From assembly GCA_940746715.1 (NCBI GenBank), contig CALNWN010000001.1, positions 310,001-374,000 on the forward strand: 64,000 nt of DNA, read 5' to 3'. The notes under the pieces are model-generated. The model had not been told where the DNA came from and ran no database searches. It saw only the letters and a program-made list of their open reading frames with translations. This document shows positions 61,188 to 64,000 of the stretch, in pieces. This stretch comes from an uncultured Paraburkholderia sp. Its GTDB lineage: Bacteria > Pseudomonadota > Gammaproteobacteria > Burkholderiales > Burkholderiaceae. Both the position numbers and the translations under genes were made by a program. The first letter of the stretch is position 1. Each line of letters begins with the position of its first letter.

Positions 61188-61997
61188 ATGGCTATCACGC
61201 TCAAAAACGAACACGATATCGCGCAAATGCGCGTCGCCTGCAGACTTGCGAGCGAAGTGCTCGACTACATCACCCCGTTCGTCACCGCCTGTGTCACGAC
61301 CGGCGAACTCGACCGCCTGTGTCACGAATACATGCTGAAGGAACAGGGCACCGTGCCCGCGCCGCTGAACTATCAGCCGCCCGGCTACCCGCCCTACCCC
61401 AAGGCCACCTGCATCTCCGTGAACGACGTGATCTGCCACGGCATTCCCGGCGACAAGACGATCAAGAACGGCGACGCGCTCAATATCGACATCACCGTCA
61501 TCAAGGACGGTTATTTCGGCGACACGAGCCGGATGTTCATTGTCGGCGAGGGCTCGATTCTCGCCAGACGCCTCGTGCAGACCACTTTCGAATGCATGTG
61601 GCTCGGCATCGACCAGGTGCGCCCGGGCGCGCACCTCGGCGACATCGGCCATGCAATCCAGAAACACGCCGAGGCGCAAGGCTACAGCGTGGTGCGCGAG
61701 TATTGCGGCCACGGCATCGGCACCGTGTTTCACGAAGACCCGCAGATTCTGCACTACGGCCGCCCCGGCACCGGCCTCGAACTGCAGGCGGGCATGATCT
61801 TCACCGTCGAGCCGATGATCAACGCCGGCCGCCGCGACATCCGCACCATGCCGGACCAGTGGACCGTCAAGACGAAAGACCGCAGCCTCTCGGCGCAATG
61901 GGAACACACGGTGCTCGTGACGGAAACCGGCTACGACGTGCTGACCGTCTCCACAGGCACGCCCGCGCGCCCGCCGGTCGTCGCCGCCACGGCCTGA
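61188..61997 (+). CDS. map: Methionine aminopeptidase, type I
   Basis: Map removes the N-terminal methionine from nascent proteins. The 269-residue protein starts MAITLKNEHDIAQMRVACRL and has all five metal ligands in context: NIDITVIKDGYFGDTSRMF (two Asp), GHGIGTVFHEDP (His), FTVEPMIN (Glu) and WEHTVLV (Glu). Divergent from rpsB and upstream of glnD, the standard order. Confidence 0.97.
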   Translation: MAITLKNEHDIAQMRVACRLASEVLDYITPFVTACVTTGELDRLCHEYMLKEQGTVPAPLNYQPPGYPPYPKATCISVNDVICHGIPGDKTIKNGDALNIDITVIKDGYFGDTSRMFIVGEGSILARRLVQTTFECMWLGIDQVRPGAHLGDIGHAIQKHAEAQGYSVVREYCGHGIGTVFHEDPQILHYGRPGTGLELQAGMIFTVEPMINAGRRDIRTMPDQWTVKTKDRSLSAQWEHTVLVTETGYDVLTVSTGTPARPPVVAATA

Positions 61998-62027
61998 CCG
62001 CATTCGTCTCTTTACCGCCCGCCGCTC

Positions 62028-64000
62028 ATGAGTAGTGTTCCAGCCGTCGCCCCATCGCATGCCACGTCACTCAAGGCGGACTACAAAGTGGCCAAAGCCC
62101 AGTTGCTGGAACGCTTCAGGACCGCCACCAAAGTCGAGGCGTTGATGGCGGCGCTTGCCCGCACCACCGACGACTCGCTGCGCGCCGCTTGGAACACCTG
62201 CGAACTTCCGGCCGACCTCGCGCTACTCGCGGTCGGCGGCTATGGGCGCGGCGAACTGGCGCCGCATTCGGACATCGACATTCTGGTGCTGCTGCCGGAC
62301 GCGCCGTTCGAGCATCTCGAAGCGCGCATCGAGCGGTTCATCAGCCTCGCGTGGGATCTCGGGCTCGAACTCGGCAGCAGCGTGCGCAGCGTTTCGCAGT
62401 GTCTCGAGGAAGCCGCCAACGACGTGACCGTGCGCACGTCGCTGCTCGAGGCGCGGCGCATCACGGGCAGCGCCGCCCTCTTCGACGACTTCGCGAAACG
62501 CTACCGCGAGGCGCTCGACCCGAAAGCGTTCTTCTAGGCCAAAGTGCTGGAAATGCGCCAGCGCCATGCCAAGTTCCAGGACACGCCCTACGCGCTCGAG
62601 CCCAACATCAAGGAAAGCCCGGGCGGCTTGCGCGATCTGCAACCCATTCTCTGGGTCACTCAGGCGGCCGGTTTCGGCAGCAGCTGGCGCGAACTCGAAG
62701 CGCGCGGGCTCATCACCGAGCGCGAAGCACAGGAACTGCGGCGCAACGAAGGCTTCCTGAAGTCACTGCGTGCACGCGTGCACGTCACCGCCGGCCGTCG
62801 CCAGGACATTCTGGTATTCGACCTGCAAACGCCGGTGGCAGAGAGCTTCGGCTACCACCCGACTGCCACCAAGCGCGCCAGCGAACAGCTGATGCGCCGC
62901 TATTACTGGGCGGCCAAGGCCGTCACGCAGCTCGCCACGATTCTGATCCAGAACATCGAGGCGCAGTTGTTCCCGAGCACGAGCGGCATTACGCGGGTGT
63001 TGTCGGACCGTTTCGTCGAAAAGCAGGGCATGCTCGAAATTGCCAGCGACGACCTGTTCCAGCGCGAGCCGAACGCCATTCTCGAAGCCTTCCTGCTCTA
63101 CGAGCAGACGCCCGGCGTGAAGGGTTTGTCGGCGCGCACGCTGCGCGCGATCTACAACGCCCGCGACGTGATGGACCAGCACTGGCGGCGCGATCCGGAA
63201 AACCGGCGCCTTTTCATGGACATCCTGAAGCAGCCGGCCGGCATCACGCACGCGCTGCGCCTCATGAACCAGACGAGTGTGCTCGGACGTTATCTGCTGA
63301 ACTTCCGGCGCATTGTCGGCCAGATGCAGCACGACCTGTATCACGTCTACACGGTCGATCAGCACATTCTGATGGTGCTGCGTAATCTACGGCGCTTTGC
63401 GGTCGCGGAACACGCGCACGAATATCCGTTCTGCAGCCAGTTGATCGTCAGCTTCGACCGGCCATGGGTGCTCTACGTCGCGGCGCTCTTCCACGATATC
63501 GCCAAGGGCCGCGGCGGCGACCACTCGACGCTCGGTATGGCCGACGCGCGGCGCTTCTGCCGCAACCACGGCATCGAAGGCGAAGACGGCGAACTCGTTG
63601 GTCTGGCTGGTGCAACTAACCATGAGCCAGGTTGCGCAAAAGCAGGACACGAGCGATCCGGAGGTTATAAAGCGTTTCGCGGAACTGGTCGGCACCGAGC
63701 GCCGCCTGACGGCGCTGTATCTGCTGACGGTGGCCGATTCCGCGGAACGAGCCCCAAAGCTGGAACACGTGGAAAGGCAAGCTGCTGGAAGACCTGTACC
63801 GCGCGACGCTCGCCGTGCTCGGCGGCGCGCGGCCGGATGCGCACTCGGAACTCGAGTCGCGGCAGGAAGAAGCGCTCGCGCTGCTGCGCCTCGAAACCGT
63901 GCCGGAAGGCGCGCAGAAGGCGCTGTGGGACAAGCTCGACGTCGGCTATTTTCTGCGCCACGACGCCGCCGACATTGCGTGGCAGACGCGCTTGCTGTAC
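62028..64000 (+). pseudogene. glnD: Bifunctional uridylyltransferase/uridylyl-removing enzyme GlnD, nonsense plus frameshifts (3' end outside window)
   Basis: GlnD senses glutamine and (de)uridylylates PII proteins. The nucleotidyltransferase domain is clear ([20 protein letters not shown]), but TAG at 62535-62537 follows KAFF, where relatives read a Gln. The frame continues through [11 protein letters not shown], the HD-domain region ([18 protein letters not shown]) and then shifts near 63600 (GELVGLAG in one frame, [13 protein letters not shown] in the next). At least two further shifts around 63740-63770 are needed to follow [12 protein letters not shown] to [18 protein letters not shown]. 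The ACT domains lie outside the window. A broken glnD would disturb PII signalling and nitrogen regulation unless another regulator replaces it. Confidence 0.85.

Overview
The window is high-GC DNA from a betaproteobacterium of the Burkholderiaceae, closest in gene content and order to Paraburkholderia/Caballeronia/Burkholderia. The strongest evidence is the minus-strand run rpsB-tsf-pyrH-frr-uppS-cdsA-dxr-rseP-bamA-skp-lpxD-fabZ-lpxA-lpxB-rnhB with map and glnD diverging from it, plus nearby smpB/ratA/rnfH, ppsA/ppsR and guaB/guaA. No rRNA, tRNA, CRISPR array, transposase or complete mobile element was recognised.

The two halves are in very different condition. From about 32 to 62 kb nearly every gene is full length with intact catalytic motifs: GMP synthesis (guaA, guaB), ribosome rescue (smpB), PEP synthase and its regulator, lipid A synthesis (lpxD, fabZ, lpxA, lpxB), outer-membrane assembly (skp, bamA), isoprenoid and phospholipid precursors (dxr, uppS, cdsA), translation (rpsB, tsf, frr), UMP kinase and methionine aminopeptidase. 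The only broken genes there are dispensable ones: a DMT exporter, nfeD and a TrmH-family methyltransferase.

From 1 to about 31.5 kb, and again in glnD at the right edge, most genes are pseudogenes. Broken genes include a zinc acylase, two LysR regulators, madL/madM, a 2-hydroxycarboxylate symporter, an AraC/SDR pair, actP, a polyamine-type ABC transporter, an enoyl-CoA hydratase and an AAHS-family MFS transporter. Lesions are single-base frameshifts, nonsense codons (mostly TAG), one probable start-codon mutation, and internal deletions that fused unrelated genes: rsbQ to a histidine kinase, a dctB-like sensor to nasA, and permeases to an IclR regulator. Intact survivors include a tagaturonate-reductase-like enzyme, an SsuA-like and a PotD-like binding protein, a TetR regulator, a VOC protein and a glycosyltransferase.

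The pattern of essential genes untouched and peripheral genes eroded argues against random sequencing error. It suggests a lineage in recent genome decay, such as a vertically transmitted plant leaf symbiont related to Caballeronia/Paraburkholderia; that lifestyle is an inference. No clearly novel defence or biosynthetic system was found. The most notable items are the deletion fusions, a three-copy TetR operator family around ohr/tetR, a nested palindrome upstream of madLM, and the long rpsB leader.
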